From assembly GCF_002813775.1 (NCBI RefSeq), contig NZ_CP020370.1, forward strand, positions 4,117,501 to 4,181,500: 64,000 bases of DNA, read 5' to 3'. A model generated the notes under the pieces. The model worked only from the letters and a program-made list of their open reading frames with translations. It did not search any database and was not told the origin of the DNA. The DNA comes from Candidatus Thiodictyon syntrophicum (lineage in GTDB: Bacteria; Pseudomonadota; Gammaproteobacteria; Chromatiales; Chromatiaceae). Of the stretch, positions 43,874 through 52,874 are shown one piece after another. The number at the start of each line of letters is the position of its first letter. The first letter of the stretch is position 1. A program made the translations under genes and the position numbers.

Positions 43874-45363
43874 GCGATTTTCTGTGGATCGAGGACTTTG
43901 AAGGCGACCTCCGGGCGACCGTGGACCAGGTCTTCGGGCTGGCCGGGTGTCCGACTGCCATGCCCGACCTCAAAGCCTGGCTGGGCGCGCACGGAATCAC
44001 GCTCAAGACCACCTTCTTCGATGCCTACCGCCTGGTGCGCGACCCCTCGCAGTTGGCTGCCATCGATTATGTGGTGATCGATATCGACCTCAAGCCCTAT
44101 GAGGATTACGACCTGGACGACCCGCAAGCGGTGGCGGAGATCGATCGGTTCCTGCGCGAGAAGCGGTATCTCAAGGACAGCGCCGGCCACACCGAGCCCC
44201 TGGGTCCCGCCTGGCGCGCCGCGGTCAGCGAGCTCAAGAAGGTCGCCGGCTATCACATCTTCACCGAACTGCTGATCGAGGCCGGGTTTCCGAAGCGGCA
44301 TATCCTCTTCTGCTCCAATCACGGCGATCAACTGACATCCATCGCCAGCGCCTTCGAGGCGGCCAAGCTCGCCGCGCCCGTCATCTATACCAAGCGCGAC
44401 GAGACAGTGCGCCGCTGGATCGCCGACAAGCAGGCCGACGCCTACTCAGTCCTGCGCCGCGGCATCCTGATGGGCTGCGCCGCGGCCGAGGACCTGATGG
44501 ATCGGCGGGGCGATGACGGGCTGGTGTTCTCGCTCTTCTTTAAGCGCGAAGATGAACCGGAGTGGCCCCCGGGGCCGGCCTCTCCGGACTATGTGCGGGA
44601 CTATCTGGCAAGCATGACCGCGCTCCTGCCACTGTGTGCCCCGACCTCCACGGAGCAGCGCAAACAGCGCTACCGCATCCTCCTGCACGCGCTCAGCCGC
44701 GAATGGGACAACCGCGCCAAGGTCAACCACCTGCCCGACAAGTCAACCTATATGGCGAGCTACGGAACCATCCTGAAAGAGGTGCGTAACTGGGCCTCCC
44801 ACACCCAATTGCTCGATGATCTGAGCGAGGCCGACGTCGCCTTCATCTTCATGGCCGACCTGCGCGCCATGTTCGCCTTCCCGCGTGAGTGCCAGCCCCA
44901 CGAACGCCTGCTGCTGGGGCTGCTCGGGCGCACCTTTGGGGAGTTGGCCGAGGGCGTGACCGCCGACCTCATCGGCGCCGATGCCGAGGGGCGCCGCCTG
45001 CCGCTGGATCGGATCTATTTCGAGACCAAACGTATGCTCGGGGAACGCCGTAGCGCGGACGACAACGACCCCTACTACGATCAACTGATCCGGGAATTGG
45101 AAAAGGACACCCCGAACCGGGTCGACGAGCGCGACCGGCAATTCTTCCTGCAAAGCCTCTATCGCATGTTCTGGTTCTACCCGAGCCGCATGCGCCGGGT
45201 AAAGTACGGCTGGACGCCGGTCAGCGACACCGGTGAGGCGACGCTCTTTCGCCATTGTGACTTCTCCCGCACCCAGCGCGAGAGCTTCGCCTTCCAACTG
45301 GCCCGGCGTATCCTGATCCGCGCCTTTCCCGAGTCGTTCGCATCCCTGGCCAACCCTGCTTAG
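43870..45363 (+). CDS. Receiver domain fused to a HEPN-like effector
   Basis: 497 aa. Residues 1-190 look like a modified receiver: FLWIEDFEGD (acidic pocket), YVVIDIDL (phosphoacceptor Asp near 71), HILFCSNHGD (Ser/Thr position) and PVIYTKRD (Lys). After a helical linker, the C-terminal half contains ILKEVRNWASHTQLL, where R306-N307-x3-H311 is the R-N-x3-H motif of HEPN ribonucleases, followed by a VAFIFMADLRAMF helix typical of that fold. The gene is ATGA-coupled to the histidine kinase. Predicted role: phosphorylation-controlled RNase or scaffold. Both domain calls are by eye, and I know no named family with this arrangement. Confidence 0.65.
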   Translation: MSDFLWIEDFEGDLRATVDQVFGLAGCPTAMPDLKAWLGAHGITLKTTFFDAYRLVRDPSQLAAIDYVVIDIDLKPYEDYDLDDPQAVAEIDRFLREKRYLKDSAGHTEPLGPAWRAAVSELKKVAGYHIFTELLIEAGFPKRHILFCSNHGDQLTSIASAFEAAKLAAPVIYTKRDETVRRWIADKQADAYSVLRRGILMGCAAAEDLMDRRGDDGLVFSLFFKREDEPEWPPGPASPDYVRDYLASMTALLPLCAPTSTEQRKQRYRILLHALSREWDNRAKVNHLPDKSTYMASYGTILKEVRNWASHTQLLDDLSEADVAFIFMADLRAMFAFPRECQPHERLLLGLLGRTFGELAEGVTADLIGADAEGRRLPLDRIYFETKRMLGERRSADDNDPYYDQLIRELEKDTPNRVDERDRQFFLQSLYRMFWFYPSRMRRVKYGWTPVSDTGEATLFRHCDFSRTQRESFAFQLARRILIRAFPESFASLANPA

Positions 45364-45627
45364 ATCCTCTCACGGAGACACAGAGACACCAAGAAGAAAA
45401 ATGCCGGACTGGACGGGATATGCCGCGGGCCGGACGGGGCATGCGCCCCGTCCGGAACGTTTCGGACGGCGCCGCAGACCGCTGGCGATGCGCTCGGCGT
45501 AAGGCCGTAAACAGTCGGGTCGGGGTGAATACCCCGTCCCGCCGAAAGCATGCGCCCCGTCCGGAAATACCACGTCCCGCCAGGAAATCTCTTTCTTTGT
45601 GTCTCCGTGTCTCCGTGAGAGAAAACC
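45364..45627. repeat. Intergenic inverted repeat with 8-bp-period arms
   Basis: The left arm CTCACGGAGACACAGAGACAC (about 45368-45388) is mirrored by TGTCTCCGTGTCTCCGTGAG (about 45599-45619). Inside are several copies of a GCATGCGCCCCGTCCGG motif in both orientations. It fills the space between the receiver-HEPN and L,D-transpeptidase genes. A degenerate relative lies at 34538-34605. Confidence 0.85.
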
Positions 45628-45639
45628 TTCTTTCCGAGA

Positions 45640-46260
45640 ATGATCACCACACGCCGCATCCTCATCGACCTCGCGACCCAGACGCTCACCCTGTTCGAGG
45701 GCGAGCGCATGCGCGCGCGCTATCGCGTCTCCACCGGCTTGAACGGCGCGGGCGAGTTCAACGGGAGCGGTTGCACCCCCCGCGGGCAGCACCGGGTGCG
45801 CCTGCGCATCGGTGCCGGCTGCCCGGCCAACACCGTGTTTCGCGCCCGGCGCCCGACCGGCGAGGTCTACGGCCCCGAACTGGCCGCCGCCTACCCGGAC
45901 CGGGACTGGGTCCTGACCCGCATCCTCTGGCTCACCGGCTGCGAGCCCGGCCGCAATCGCGGCGGCCCGCTCGACACCCTGCGCCGCTTCATCTACATCC
46001 ACGGCTGCCCGGACCATGTGCCCCTGGGCGAACCCCGCTCCCACGGCTGTGTGCGGATGCACAACGCGGACCTGGTGGAACTGTTCGACCTCACCCCGGT
46101 GGGGACCCCGGTCGCGATCCTGGAGGGAGACGAAGGCGTGGGTGACAGGCCCCGCACACCGTCAGCCCGCTCCGATGACCCTGCGTATCGGGCACCGCAG
46201 CAACCTGGGTCAAGGCCCCGGACCCCAGACGACAGCGGACCAGCGGGCGCCGTCATATGA
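45640..46260 (+). CDS. L,D-transpeptidase (YkuD family)
   Basis: 206 aa. The YkuD active site is present as IYIHGCPD followed by GEPRSHGCVRMHNADL, with catalytic Cys in SHGCVRM and His in IHG. The N-terminus ITTRRILIDLATQTLTLFEG is the normal first strand pair. There is no clear signal peptide, as in many short members. It would form or exchange L,D cross-links in peptidoglycan or attach proteins to it. The last 40 residues are a low-complexity Arg/Pro/Asp tail outside the domain. It converges on cysG with 30 bp between stops. Confidence 0.9.
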   Translation: MITTRRILIDLATQTLTLFEGERMRARYRVSTGLNGAGEFNGSGCTPRGQHRVRLRIGAGCPANTVFRARRPTGEVYGPELAAAYPDRDWVLTRILWLTGCEPGRNRGGPLDTLRRFIYIHGCPDHVPLGEPRSHGCVRMHNADLVELFDLTPVGTPVAILEGDEGVGDRPRTPSARSDDPAYRAPQQPGSRPRTPDDSGPAGAVI

Positions 46261-46290
46261 GTCGCGTTTCCCGTTTGGTTCCATCATCGC

Positions 46291-47721
46291 TCAGGTCCCG
46301 GGCAGGATCGGCGTCGTTGCCCCCTGGTGCGGGTCCGTGAAGGTGCGGAACCAGGACAGCTTGTCACGCAGGCGCACGACTTCGCCGACGATGACGAGCG
46401 TCGGCGGCTGGGGCGGGTTGGCCGCGATGAGGTCCAGGATGGTCGCCAGGGTGCCGACCAGGACCCGCTGCATGTGGGTGGTGCCCTGCTGGATCAGGGC
46501 CACCGGCATCGTCGCCGGGACCCCGTGGCCGATCAACTCCCGCACGATGATCGGCAGCCCGATCAGGCCCATGTAGAAAACTACAGTTTGACCGGGGTAG
46601 GCGAGTTGGGGCCAGTTGAGGTTGATGGTGCCGTCCTTGAGGTGCCCGGTGACGAAGGTGACGGACTGGGCATAGTCGCGATGGGTCAACGGAATGCCGG
46701 CATAGGCGGCGCACCCGGAGGCGGCAGTGATCCCGGGGATCACCTGAAAGGGGATGCCCTGCGCCGCCAGGGTATCGATCTCCTCGCCGCCGCGCCCGAA
46801 GATGAAGGGGTCTCCGCCCTTCAGGCGCAGCACCCGGTGCCCGTCGCGGGCCAGGTCCGCGAGCAGACGGTTGATCTCCTCCTGGCGCACGGTATGGTGG
46901 TTGCGCTCCTTGCCGACATAGATGCGGCGGGCGTCGCGCCTGGTCATGTTCAGGATCGGCTCGGCCACCAGCCGGTCATAGACCACCACGTCCGCCTGCT
47001 GCATCAGGCGCAGCGCCCGGAAGGTCAGCAGATCCGGGTCGCCGGGCCCGGCACCGACCAGATAGACCTCGCCCAAATCGCGGTCCAGGGCCCCCGGGGC
47101 CAGTTCGCGCTCGATGGCCGCCTGCGCCTCGTCGAGCTGGCCCGCGAAGATGCGCTCGGCGACGGCACCTTGCAGGACCCGGTCCCAGAAGCGGCGGCGG
47201 TCGCGTTGGTCGCTGAAGCGTTCCTTGACCCGGTCGCGGTAGCGGGCGCACAGGGCCGCCAGGCGCCCGTAACCCGCGGGGATCAGGGACTCGAGCCGGG
47301 TGCGCAGCAGGCGCGCCAGCACCGGCGAGGCGCGGCCGGTGGAGATGGCCACCACCACCGGGTCGCGGTCGATGATGGACGGCAGGAGGAAGGTGCAGGC
47401 GTCCGGATCATCGACGACGTTGACCGGGATGTCCGCGGCACCCGCCAAGGCCGCGACCCGCCGGTTCACCAGCCGGTCGTCGGTGGAGGCGATCACCAGC
47501 TTCATGCCGGTGAGGTCCGTCGACTCGAAGCCGCGGGCCAGGTGACGGAATTCACCCGCCGCCGCCATCCGCGCCAGGTCCTCCGTGAGCCGGGGAGCGA
47601 CCAGGGTCACCGCCGCACCGGCGCGCAACAGGCTGCCGATCTTGCGGCGGGCCGTGGTGCCGCCGCCGACCACCAGGCAGGGGCGGCCCCTGACGGATTG
47701 AAAGATCGGTAAAAATTCCAT
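46291..47721 (-). CDS. cysG: Trifunctional siroheme synthase
   Basis: 476 aa, full length for CysG. The N-terminal precorrin-2 dehydrogenase/ferrochelatase half has [17 protein letters not shown] and [11 protein letters not shown]. The C-terminal uroporphyrinogen-III methyltransferase half starts [15 protein letters not shown] near residue 217, with [14 protein letters not shown] and [20 protein letters not shown]. It makes siroheme from uroporphyrinogen III by two methylations, oxidation and iron insertion. Siroheme serves sulfite reductases, including DsrAB of sulfur oxidisers. It diverges from the rhodanese–tusA–dsrE2 genes across a short AT-rich region with an inverted repeat (47749-47769). 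Confidence 0.97.
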   Translation of the reverse strand: MEFLPIFQSVRGRPCLVVGGGTTARRKIGSLLRAGAAVTLVAPRLTEDLARMAAAGEFRHLARGFESTDLTGMKLVIASTDDRLVNRRVAALAGAADIPVNVVDDPDACTFLLPSIIDRDPVVVAISTGRASPVLARLLRTRLESLIPAGYGRLAALCARYRDRVKERFSDQRDRRRFWDRVLQGAVAERIFAGQLDEAQAAIERELAPGALDRDLGEVYLVGAGPGDPDLLTFRALRLMQQADVVVYDRLVAEPILNMTRRDARRIYVGKERNHHTVRQEEINRLLADLARDGHRVLRLKGGDPFIFGRGGEEIDTLAAQGIPFQVIPGITAASGCAAYAGIPLTHRDYAQSVTFVTGHLKDGTINLNWPQLAYPGQTVVFYMGLIGLPIIVRELIGHGVPATMPVALIQQGTTHMQRVLVGTLATILDLIAANPPQPPTLVIVGEVVRLRDKLSWFRTFTDPHQGATTPILPGT

Positions 47722-47748
47722 AGATGTCCGGTTGGATCGGGCGTTGAG

Positions 47749-47769
47749 TTAAGATGCAAAACATCTTAA
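47749..47769. promoter_or_regulatory. Operator-like inverted repeat, Rrf2/NsrR-type
   Basis: Arms TTAAGATG and CATCTTAA are perfect inverted repeats around CAAAA, in the AT-rich divergent promoter between cysG and the rhodanese gene. AAGATG half-sites are those I recall for NsrR and related Rrf2 repressors. It could control both directions. Confidence 0.5.
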
Positions 47770-47806
47770 TATACTTAATTACTAAAGCGTTTGGAAGGCG
47801 GACAGC

Positions 47807-48130
47807 GTGGTCAACGAGATCGATTCGGAGTCCCTGCATGGGCGGCTGACGGCCGGCGAGGACCTTCTGCTGGTGGATATCCGCACCGCGGGGGAGATCG
47901 CCGGGGGGGCGCTGCCCGCGGCGCTGGTCCTGCCCATGCACCTGCTGCCGCTGCGTCTGGACGAACTGCCCAGGGACCGGGACCTGGTGCTCTACTGTCG
48001 CAGCGGCGCCCGCTCCTACCAGGCCTGCGCCTACCTGATGCAGCAGGGTTTTGCACGGGCCTTGAACCTGCGCGGCGGGATCATCGCCTGGGCCAGGCAC
48101 GGCTACGCGATCAGCTTCCCGGGGCACTGA
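47807..48130 (+). CDS. Single-domain rhodanese sulfurtransferase
   Basis: 107 aa. The active-site loop is LYCRSGARSYQA with the catalytic Cys, and LLLVDIRTAGEIAGG is the usual first signature. It starts at GTG 47807, nine bases after GGAAGG. In purple sulfur bacteria, a rhodanese followed by tusA and dsrE2 forms a cytoplasmic sulfur-relay set that delivers persulfide sulfur toward the Dsr and sHdr systems (established for Allochromatium vinosum, as I recall). The gene order here is identical. The protein would load TusA. Confidence 0.92.
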   Translation: MVNEIDSESLHGRLTAGEDLLLVDIRTAGEIAGGALPAALVLPMHLLPLRLDELPRDRDLVLYCRSGARSYQACAYLMQQGFARALNLRGGIIAWARHGYAISFPGH

Positions 48131-48257
48131 CGCGAAAGTCCGGGGACAGGGCCCGGTCGCGGCCTTTCCTGCCTTGCCTTTTTAGCGGATTTGGCCTAAA
48201 AATAGCCACTCGCGTATTTTCACATATTCTAAAACAGCGAAACTCCGGAGGTACCCC

Positions 48258-48485
48258 ATGGCCCATGACCAAGAACTCGACGCGAGCGGTCTGAACTGTC
48301 CCCTGCCGATCCTGCGTGCCAAGAAGACCCTGAACGCGATGGCCGCCGGGCAGGTGCTGCACGTCATCGCCACCGATCCGGGCTCGGTCCGGGACTTCGA
48401 CGCCTTCGCCAAGCAGACCGGCAACGAACTGACCGAGTCGCGGGAGGAAGGCGGCAAGTTCCATTTTCTGATCACGAAAGGCTGA
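48258..48485 (+). CDS. tusA: TusA sulfur carrier protein
   Basis: 75 aa. The CPxP motif with the sulfur-carrying Cys is in SGLNCPLPILRAKK. The rest (VIATDPGSVRDFDAFAKQTG) is the standard two-layer sandwich. The family length is about 75-80. A good ribosome site (CCGGAGG) precedes the ATG. It carries persulfide sulfur between the rhodanese, DsrE-type proteins and DsrEFH in sulfur oxidation and also serves biosynthetic thiolation. The 127-bp gap from the rhodanese gene is AT-rich in its second half and may have its own promoter. Confidence 0.96.
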   Translation: MAHDQELDASGLNCPLPILRAKKTLNAMAAGQVLHVIATDPGSVRDFDAFAKQTGNELTESREEGGKFHFLITKG

Positions 48486-48547
48486 ACCCGGCGACTCACC
48501 CCGCCGCCCCCATCATCGTTTGAACCACAGACACGCCGGAGGACCCG

Positions 48548-49027
48548 ATGGCCCAGAAAAAGCTTGCCATCATTGCTACCAAGGGCTCACTGGATTGGGC
48601 CTATCCGCCCTTCATCCTTGCCTCGACCGCCGCCGCGCTCGGCTATGAAGTCCAGATCTTCTTTACCTTCTACGGGCTGCAGCTCCTGAAGAAAGACCCG
48701 GATCTGAAGGTCACCCCACTGGGCAACCCCGGCATGCCGATGCCCGGCGGCATGGAACGCTTCATGCCGGTGCTGCTCACCACCCTGCCCTTCATGCAGC
48801 GCATCATGACCATCATGATGAAGGCCAAGATGAAGAAAAAGGGCGTGGCCAGCATCGAGGAATTGCGCGAGCTGTGCCAGGAGGCCGAGGTCAAGTTGAT
48901 CGCCTGCCAGATGACCGTGGACCTTTTCGATATGGACCCCACCGCCTTCATTCCCGGGGTGGAGTTCGCGGGCGCCGCCGCCTTCTTTGAGTTCGCCGGC
49001 ACCAGCGACATTTGTCTGTACATCTGA
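48548..49027 (+). CDS. dsrE2: DsrE2 family sulfurtransferase
   Basis: 159 aa. AIIATKGSLDWAYPPFILASTAAALGY is the DsrE/F-type Rossmann start. A hydrophobic stretch with many Met residues (MPVLLTTLPFMQRIMTIMM) marks the DsrE2 subgroup and may touch the membrane. Cysteines in LRELCQEAE and IACQMTVDLFD are the candidate sulfur-binding residues; the second is in the conserved family position. The ribosome site is GGAGGA. It is the third gene of the rhodanese–tusA–dsrE2 set, and would exchange sulfur with TusA at or near the membrane. Confidence 0.93.
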   Translation: MAQKKLAIIATKGSLDWAYPPFILASTAAALGYEVQIFFTFYGLQLLKKDPDLKVTPLGNPGMPMPGGMERFMPVLLTTLPFMQRIMTIMMKAKMKKKGVASIEELRELCQEAEVKLIACQMTVDLFDMDPTAFIPGVEFAGAAAFFEFAGTSDICLYI

Positions 49028-49050
49028 ACGCCGGCCTCGCGGCAACCCGG

Positions 49051-49098
49051 CGCGGCCGGGGGGCCGCTCCTACGGCGTAGGAGCGGCCCCCGGCCGCG
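49051..49098. terminator. Long hairpin between convergent dsrE2 and fadL
   Basis: Arms CGCGGCCGGGGGGCCGCTCC and GGAGCGGCCCCCGGCCGCG, with TAC/GTA extending the stem around GGC, give a nearly perfect stem of about 22 bp. It is placed between two converging genes and can serve both. Similar GC hairpins are common REP-type elements, so it may also be mobile. Confidence 0.75.
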
Positions 49099-49154
49099 AC
49101 GGCTATCACCCGCGGCGGTGGCCGGAAAAAACGGGCCGCGCCGCGGACCCGTCC

Positions 49155-50462
49155 TTAGAAGGTCATCACGAGTTCGATGCCGATCAGGTTGGCGCTCATC
49201 TCATATTGGCCGTTGAGCGCATTGGTGCCGTTGACACCGCTGGTGCTGGTGTAGGGCACGGCGCTGCGAACGTTGCGCTTCTCGCCCATGACATACATGT
49301 AGCCGGCCTCCACCGAGAAGCCGCGGCCTAAGTCTTGGGCGACGCCGATCCCGAAGGTCTGGCGGTTGTTGTCCGGCACCCGGGCACTGAAGTAGTTGTC
49401 GCCCTGGCCGGTCTCGTCGTAGGCATAGCCCAGGCGCAACTGGGTCGTCGGGCGCACCTGCCAGGTCAGGCCCAAGCGATAGGCACCGGAGTTCTTCCAG
49501 GCGTTGGTCTCGGTCGAGATCCGGGCGCCGGTGCGATCACCGGTCACGACCAACTGCTGGAATTTGCTCCAACCGGTGTAGCTCCAATCGAATTCGGCCG
49601 CCAGTTCCTTGGTGAATTCATAACGGGCGCCGAGTTGCAGGCGCCAGGGCAGGTCCAGATCCAGGCTGGCCGATTGGCCTTGCGGCAAGCGCCCGAGCGC
49701 CACCAAGGTCGTGTTGGAGGGGGTGAAATTGCCGCTCAGACCCAGCGTCGAGGCCGAATGGAAGCTGGCACCCAGGCCTAGGGCCCCGACGCGATACAGC
49801 AGGCCAAGATTGAAGCCGACCCCGGTCCCGTCCCCGCTCATGGAGCCCAGGTTGGAGTTCAGTTCGGCGGACTTGGCCCAATAGATGTCCAGTCCCGCCG
49901 CCAGGCTCAGATCCTCGTTGACCCGAAAGGCCACCGACGGCGCCAAGTCCAGGATCTCGAGCTTGCTGTTGGTCGGGTGACTAGCGGTGGGGATGCTGAC
50001 GCGCCCGACCGGGGCCGGTAACCGCACCGTCGCGCTCTGACTCAGCGCCGGGAAGGTGCCGTAGGGCCAGCGGGTCTCCAGGCCGAAGGGCGCGGTCAGC
50101 CCGAGACCCACCCGCCAGCGGTCGGCGACCTTGATCGCCGCCTGGATCATGGGGACGCCGACCCAATCCGCCCCGTTGCTGTCGTGGCTGCCGCTCGCCG
50201 TGGTGACCGAGAACGAGGGGCCGATCATGAGCGCGCCCAGGGCGACACTGGACTTATCGTGGAACCCCATGGCCGCCGCGTTATAGGGGATGGCGCCGAG
50301 GTCCTTGGGGTTGGCGACCATGGCATTGGCGGTGCCGATGCCCGCGGTCGAGGCCTCGGGCAGCGAGAACCCGGCGGCGCGCGCGCTGCCGACAGCGGCG
50401 AGCGTGCCGATGGCGCCGACGGCCAGGGCCGCGGCCACCGAGCGGGCGATTCTTGAGTACAT
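49155..50462 (-). CDS. FadL/OmpP1/TodX family outer-membrane channel
   Basis: About 435 aa. The signal peptide MYSRIARSVAAALAVGAIGT...ARAAG is followed by the FadL N-terminal hatch sequence FSLPEASTAGIGTANAMVAN. Repeated strands with aromatic belts follow, ending in the classical outer-membrane signature ...LIGIELVMTF with a terminal Phe. It should import hydrophobic compounds such as fatty acids across the outer membrane. A purine-rich GGGG site precedes ATG 50462; the longer frame to 50573 is not signal-like. It is transcribed away from the 147-aa gene, with which it shares a 403-bp spacer. Confidence 0.9.
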   Translation of the reverse strand: MYSRIARSVAAALAVGAIGTLAAVGSARAAGFSLPEASTAGIGTANAMVANPKDLGAIPYNAAAMGFHDKSSVALGALMIGPSFSVTTASGSHDSNGADWVGVPMIQAAIKVADRWRVGLGLTAPFGLETRWPYGTFPALSQSATVRLPAPVGRVSIPTASHPTNSKLEILDLAPSVAFRVNEDLSLAAGLDIYWAKSAELNSNLGSMSGDGTGVGFNLGLLYRVGALGLGASFHSASTLGLSGNFTPSNTTLVALGRLPQGQSASLDLDLPWRLQLGARYEFTKELAAEFDWSYTGWSKFQQLVVTGDRTGARISTETNAWKNSGAYRLGLTWQVRPTTQLRLGYAYDETGQGDNYFSARVPDNNRQTFGIGVAQDLGRGFSVEAGYMYVMGEKRNVRSAVPYTSTSGVNGTNALNGQYEMSANLIGIELVMTF

Positions 50463-50865
50463 TACTGGTCCCCCCATGATGATGTCGTTGTCTGTTGTCG
50501 ATATGCAGCGATCGTCGCATCCACCGGTCCGCGTGAGCCCAGGCTCGCACTGCAGGTTGCTCGCCGAACACAATGAGATAGGTCCCGACGAAGCCCCTGC
50601 CGGACCCGGGCCGCAGCCTGGAATCCTTAGTTAATCCGTATATTTAAGAGGAGCGTCTGCGATTCACAACTGTAGGCGAAGCGACGGGGGATTTCCACCA
50701 TCTTGTTGCGATCAGATGTCAGTAGCAAAAAAACGACAGCAGTCCCGGGGGTCGGAACCGTCGCAAATCACGAAAAGGCCCTTGAAATCACAGTAACACG
50801 CGCTCTGGATCAGGTTTTGTTGTGCTATGATGGTCGTCTATCGTCGGAAACCCGCAAACGGGACC
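50463..50865. other. Divergent promoter region of fadL and the 147-aa gene
   Basis: 403 bp. It includes an AT-rich patch near 50627-50655 (TTAGTTAATCCGTATATTTA) followed by AAGAGGAG. No gene is evident. Promoters for both flanking genes are expected here but I cannot assign -35/-10 boxes securely. Confidence 0.45.
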
Positions 50866-51309
50866 ATGCCCACCTCCAACCCCGCGCCCACCCCAGCACC
50901 CGAGCAACGCCTGGCACAGATCTTCGCCCAACTCGGCACCCCGCAGCAGCGAAGCCTGCTCGCCTTTGCCGAGTTCCTCGCCGCGGGCGGGGCGCCCGCT
51001 CCTGATCAGGTCCCACCTCAGGCCCAGTCCCGGACCCAAATTCAGGAACCGACCCCCTTGCCCCGCCCGGACCGAGAGACGGTCATCGCCGCCATCCGCC
51101 GCCTTGGCCTGACCTACGCGATGCTCGATCGCGAGCCGATGCTCCACGAGACCGCCGGCCTGATGTCCGCCCATGTCCTGCATGGCCGGACGGCGGCGGC
51201 GGTCATCGACGACCTGGAGGCGCTGTTCCGGCGCCGCTACCAGGACTATCGCACGCACCAGGGCCACGCGTCTGGGGAACTGGAAGCCGACGCGCCGGAG
51301 GGCGACTGA
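50866..51309 (+). CDS. Conserved hypothetical protein
   Basis: 147 aa from ATG 50866; ATG 50827 is a longer option. An N-terminal helix pair (EQRLAQIFAQLGTPQQRSLLAFAEFLAAGG) is followed by a Pro/Gln-rich linker. A C-terminal helical domain then reads RETVIAAIRRLGLTYAMLDREPMLHETAGLMSAHVLHGRTAAAVIDDLEALF. It has no enzymatic motif, membrane helix or signal peptide. It lies 9 bp before the AI-2E family permease gene and is surely co-transcribed. I do not recognise the family. Confidence 0.75.
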   Translation: MPTSNPAPTPAPEQRLAQIFAQLGTPQQRSLLAFAEFLAAGGAPAPDQVPPQAQSRTQIQEPTPLPRPDRETVIAAIRRLGLTYAMLDREPMLHETAGLMSAHVLHGRTAAAVIDDLEALFRRRYQDYRTHQGHASGELEADAPEGD

Positions 51310-51318
51310 CCGACCATC

Positions 51319-52389
51319 ATGGGCATCGTCACCGACTGGTTCCGCCGCTACCTCTCCGATCCCCAACTGGTCTTCCTGACGCTGCTCCTGCTGATCCTGT
51401 TCGCGGTGGTCCTGACCATGGGCAACATGCTGGCCCCGGTGCTGGCGAGCATGGTCATCGCCTACCTGCTGGAGGGTCCGGTGGGTTTCTGCGAGCGCCG
51501 GGACCTGGGGCGCACGGCCAGCGTCCTGGTGGTCTATCTGGGCTTCCTGCTGTTCGTCGCCCTGTTCCTGTTCGGGGTATTACCGCTCGTCTCGCGGCAG
51601 GTGACCGACCTGGTCCAACAGCTCCCGACCATGATCAACGAGGGGACCCGGGCCCTGGCGGAACTGCCCGGCCGTCACCCCGACCTGGTGACCGCCGAAC
51701 AGATCGACGAGGTCATCGGCTCACTGCGCGCCGAGACCGTGGCCTTCGGGCAGCGGGTACTGTCCTGGTCCCTCGCCGGCGTGGTCGGGTTCATCACCGT
51801 TCTGGTCTATCTGGTCCTGATGCCGCTCCTGGTGTTTTTCTTCCTCAAAGACAAGGACCTGATCCTGGGTTGGTTCAGGCAATACCTGCCCGAATACCGC
51901 CGCATCGCGGACTGCGTCTGGGCGGAGGTGGACCGCCAGGTCTCCAACTATATCCGCGGCAAATTCTGGGAAATCCTGATCGTCTGGGCGGCCAACTACA
52001 TCACCTTTCTGGTCTTCGGTCTGGACTATGCGATGCTGCTGGCCCTGCTGGTAGGGCTCTCGGTCATCGTGCCCTATATCGGGGCCGTGGTGGTCACGGT
52101 CCCGGTCGTCCTGATCGCCTGGTTTCAGTGGGGCTGGTCCGGGGAGTTCATCTGGTTCGGTGCGGTCTACACCGTGGTCCAGGCCCTGGACGCCAATATC
52201 CTGGTGCCCCTGCTGTTTTCGGAGGTAGTGGACCTGCACCCGGTGGCGATCATCGTCGCCATCCTGGTCTTCGGCGGCCTCTGGGGGTTCTGGGGCGTGT
52301 TCTTCGCCATCCCGCTCGCGACCCTGGTCCACGCGATCCTGACCGCCTGGCCCCGCTGGCCCGCGGGGGGAGGTCAAGACCCGTCCTGA
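51319..52389 (+). CDS. AI-2E family (PerM-type) transporter
   Basis: 356 aa with about eight membrane segments. LTLLLLILFAVVLTMGNMLAPVLASMVIAYLLEGPV forms the first pair, a soluble loop (about residues 95-150) follows, and the family motif VPYIGAVVVTVPVVLIAWFQWG lies in the second half with DANILVPLLFSEVVDLHPVAII and a GGLWGFWGVFFAIPLATL end. This is the AI-2E/TqsA/PerM superfamily. Substrates range from autoinducer-2 export to ion antiport, and the substrate cannot be set from sequence. It follows the 147-aa hypothetical gene by 9 bp. Confidence 0.92.
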   Translation: MGIVTDWFRRYLSDPQLVFLTLLLLILFAVVLTMGNMLAPVLASMVIAYLLEGPVGFCERRDLGRTASVLVVYLGFLLFVALFLFGVLPLVSRQVTDLVQQLPTMINEGTRALAELPGRHPDLVTAEQIDEVIGSLRAETVAFGQRVLSWSLAGVVGFITVLVYLVLMPLLVFFFLKDKDLILGWFRQYLPEYRRIADCVWAEVDRQVSNYIRGKFWEILIVWAANYITFLVFGLDYAMLLALLVGLSVIVPYIGAVVVTVPVVLIAWFQWGWSGEFIWFGAVYTVVQALDANILVPLLFSEVVDLHPVAIIVAILVFGGLWGFWGVFFAIPLATLVHAILTAWPRWPAGGGQDPS

Positions 52390-52432
52390 GCCCAAACCAG
52401 GTGAGTTCGCGCACAGCGCGGACCGCCTTGTG

Positions 52433-52760
52433 GCCGCCAGTCGACCGGAGGTCGAGGCTTTACCGTGAAAGTCGCGCAGCGACGCTGCGGGAGCGGCTTC
52501 CGCCGCGACGAGATTTCGCGGGTTACCCGAGCGTCGTGGGTCACCGCCCCTGCGTCTCTGCGCCTCTGCGTGAGACCTCTTAAAGAATCTCACGCAGAGA
52601 CGCGGAGACGCAGAGAAGAATCGCGTCAGTCGGGTTACCGTGAAAGCCGCTCCCGCCCGGGGCTTTCATGTTTCGGGGGTGACGGACAACCCCTCATGGC
52701 CGTTAGCCGGTCGACCTCGCATCGCAACGGCCCGATCCGGCTAAAGCCTCGACCTCCAGT
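52433..52760. repeat. Nested repeat region between permease and protease genes
   Basis: The outer arms GGTCGAGGCTTTA (about 52448) and TAAAGCCTCGACCTC (about 52741) belong to the family seen in frame at 73-147. Nested inside is another inverted repeat (52550-52613) whose arms are 8-bp-period CGCAGAGA words. This accounts for most of the 485-bp gap 52390-52874. No gene is seen there. Confidence 0.8.
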
Positions 52761-52874
52761 GCGCAATTGCGGGTTCCGGGATGGACATCAATGACGCAGC
52801 GGCACACTTGCGGGTGCCCGCAGCAAGACGTGTCTAAGCTATGATCGGTTTCTACACACCTTCGGACCCCTACC

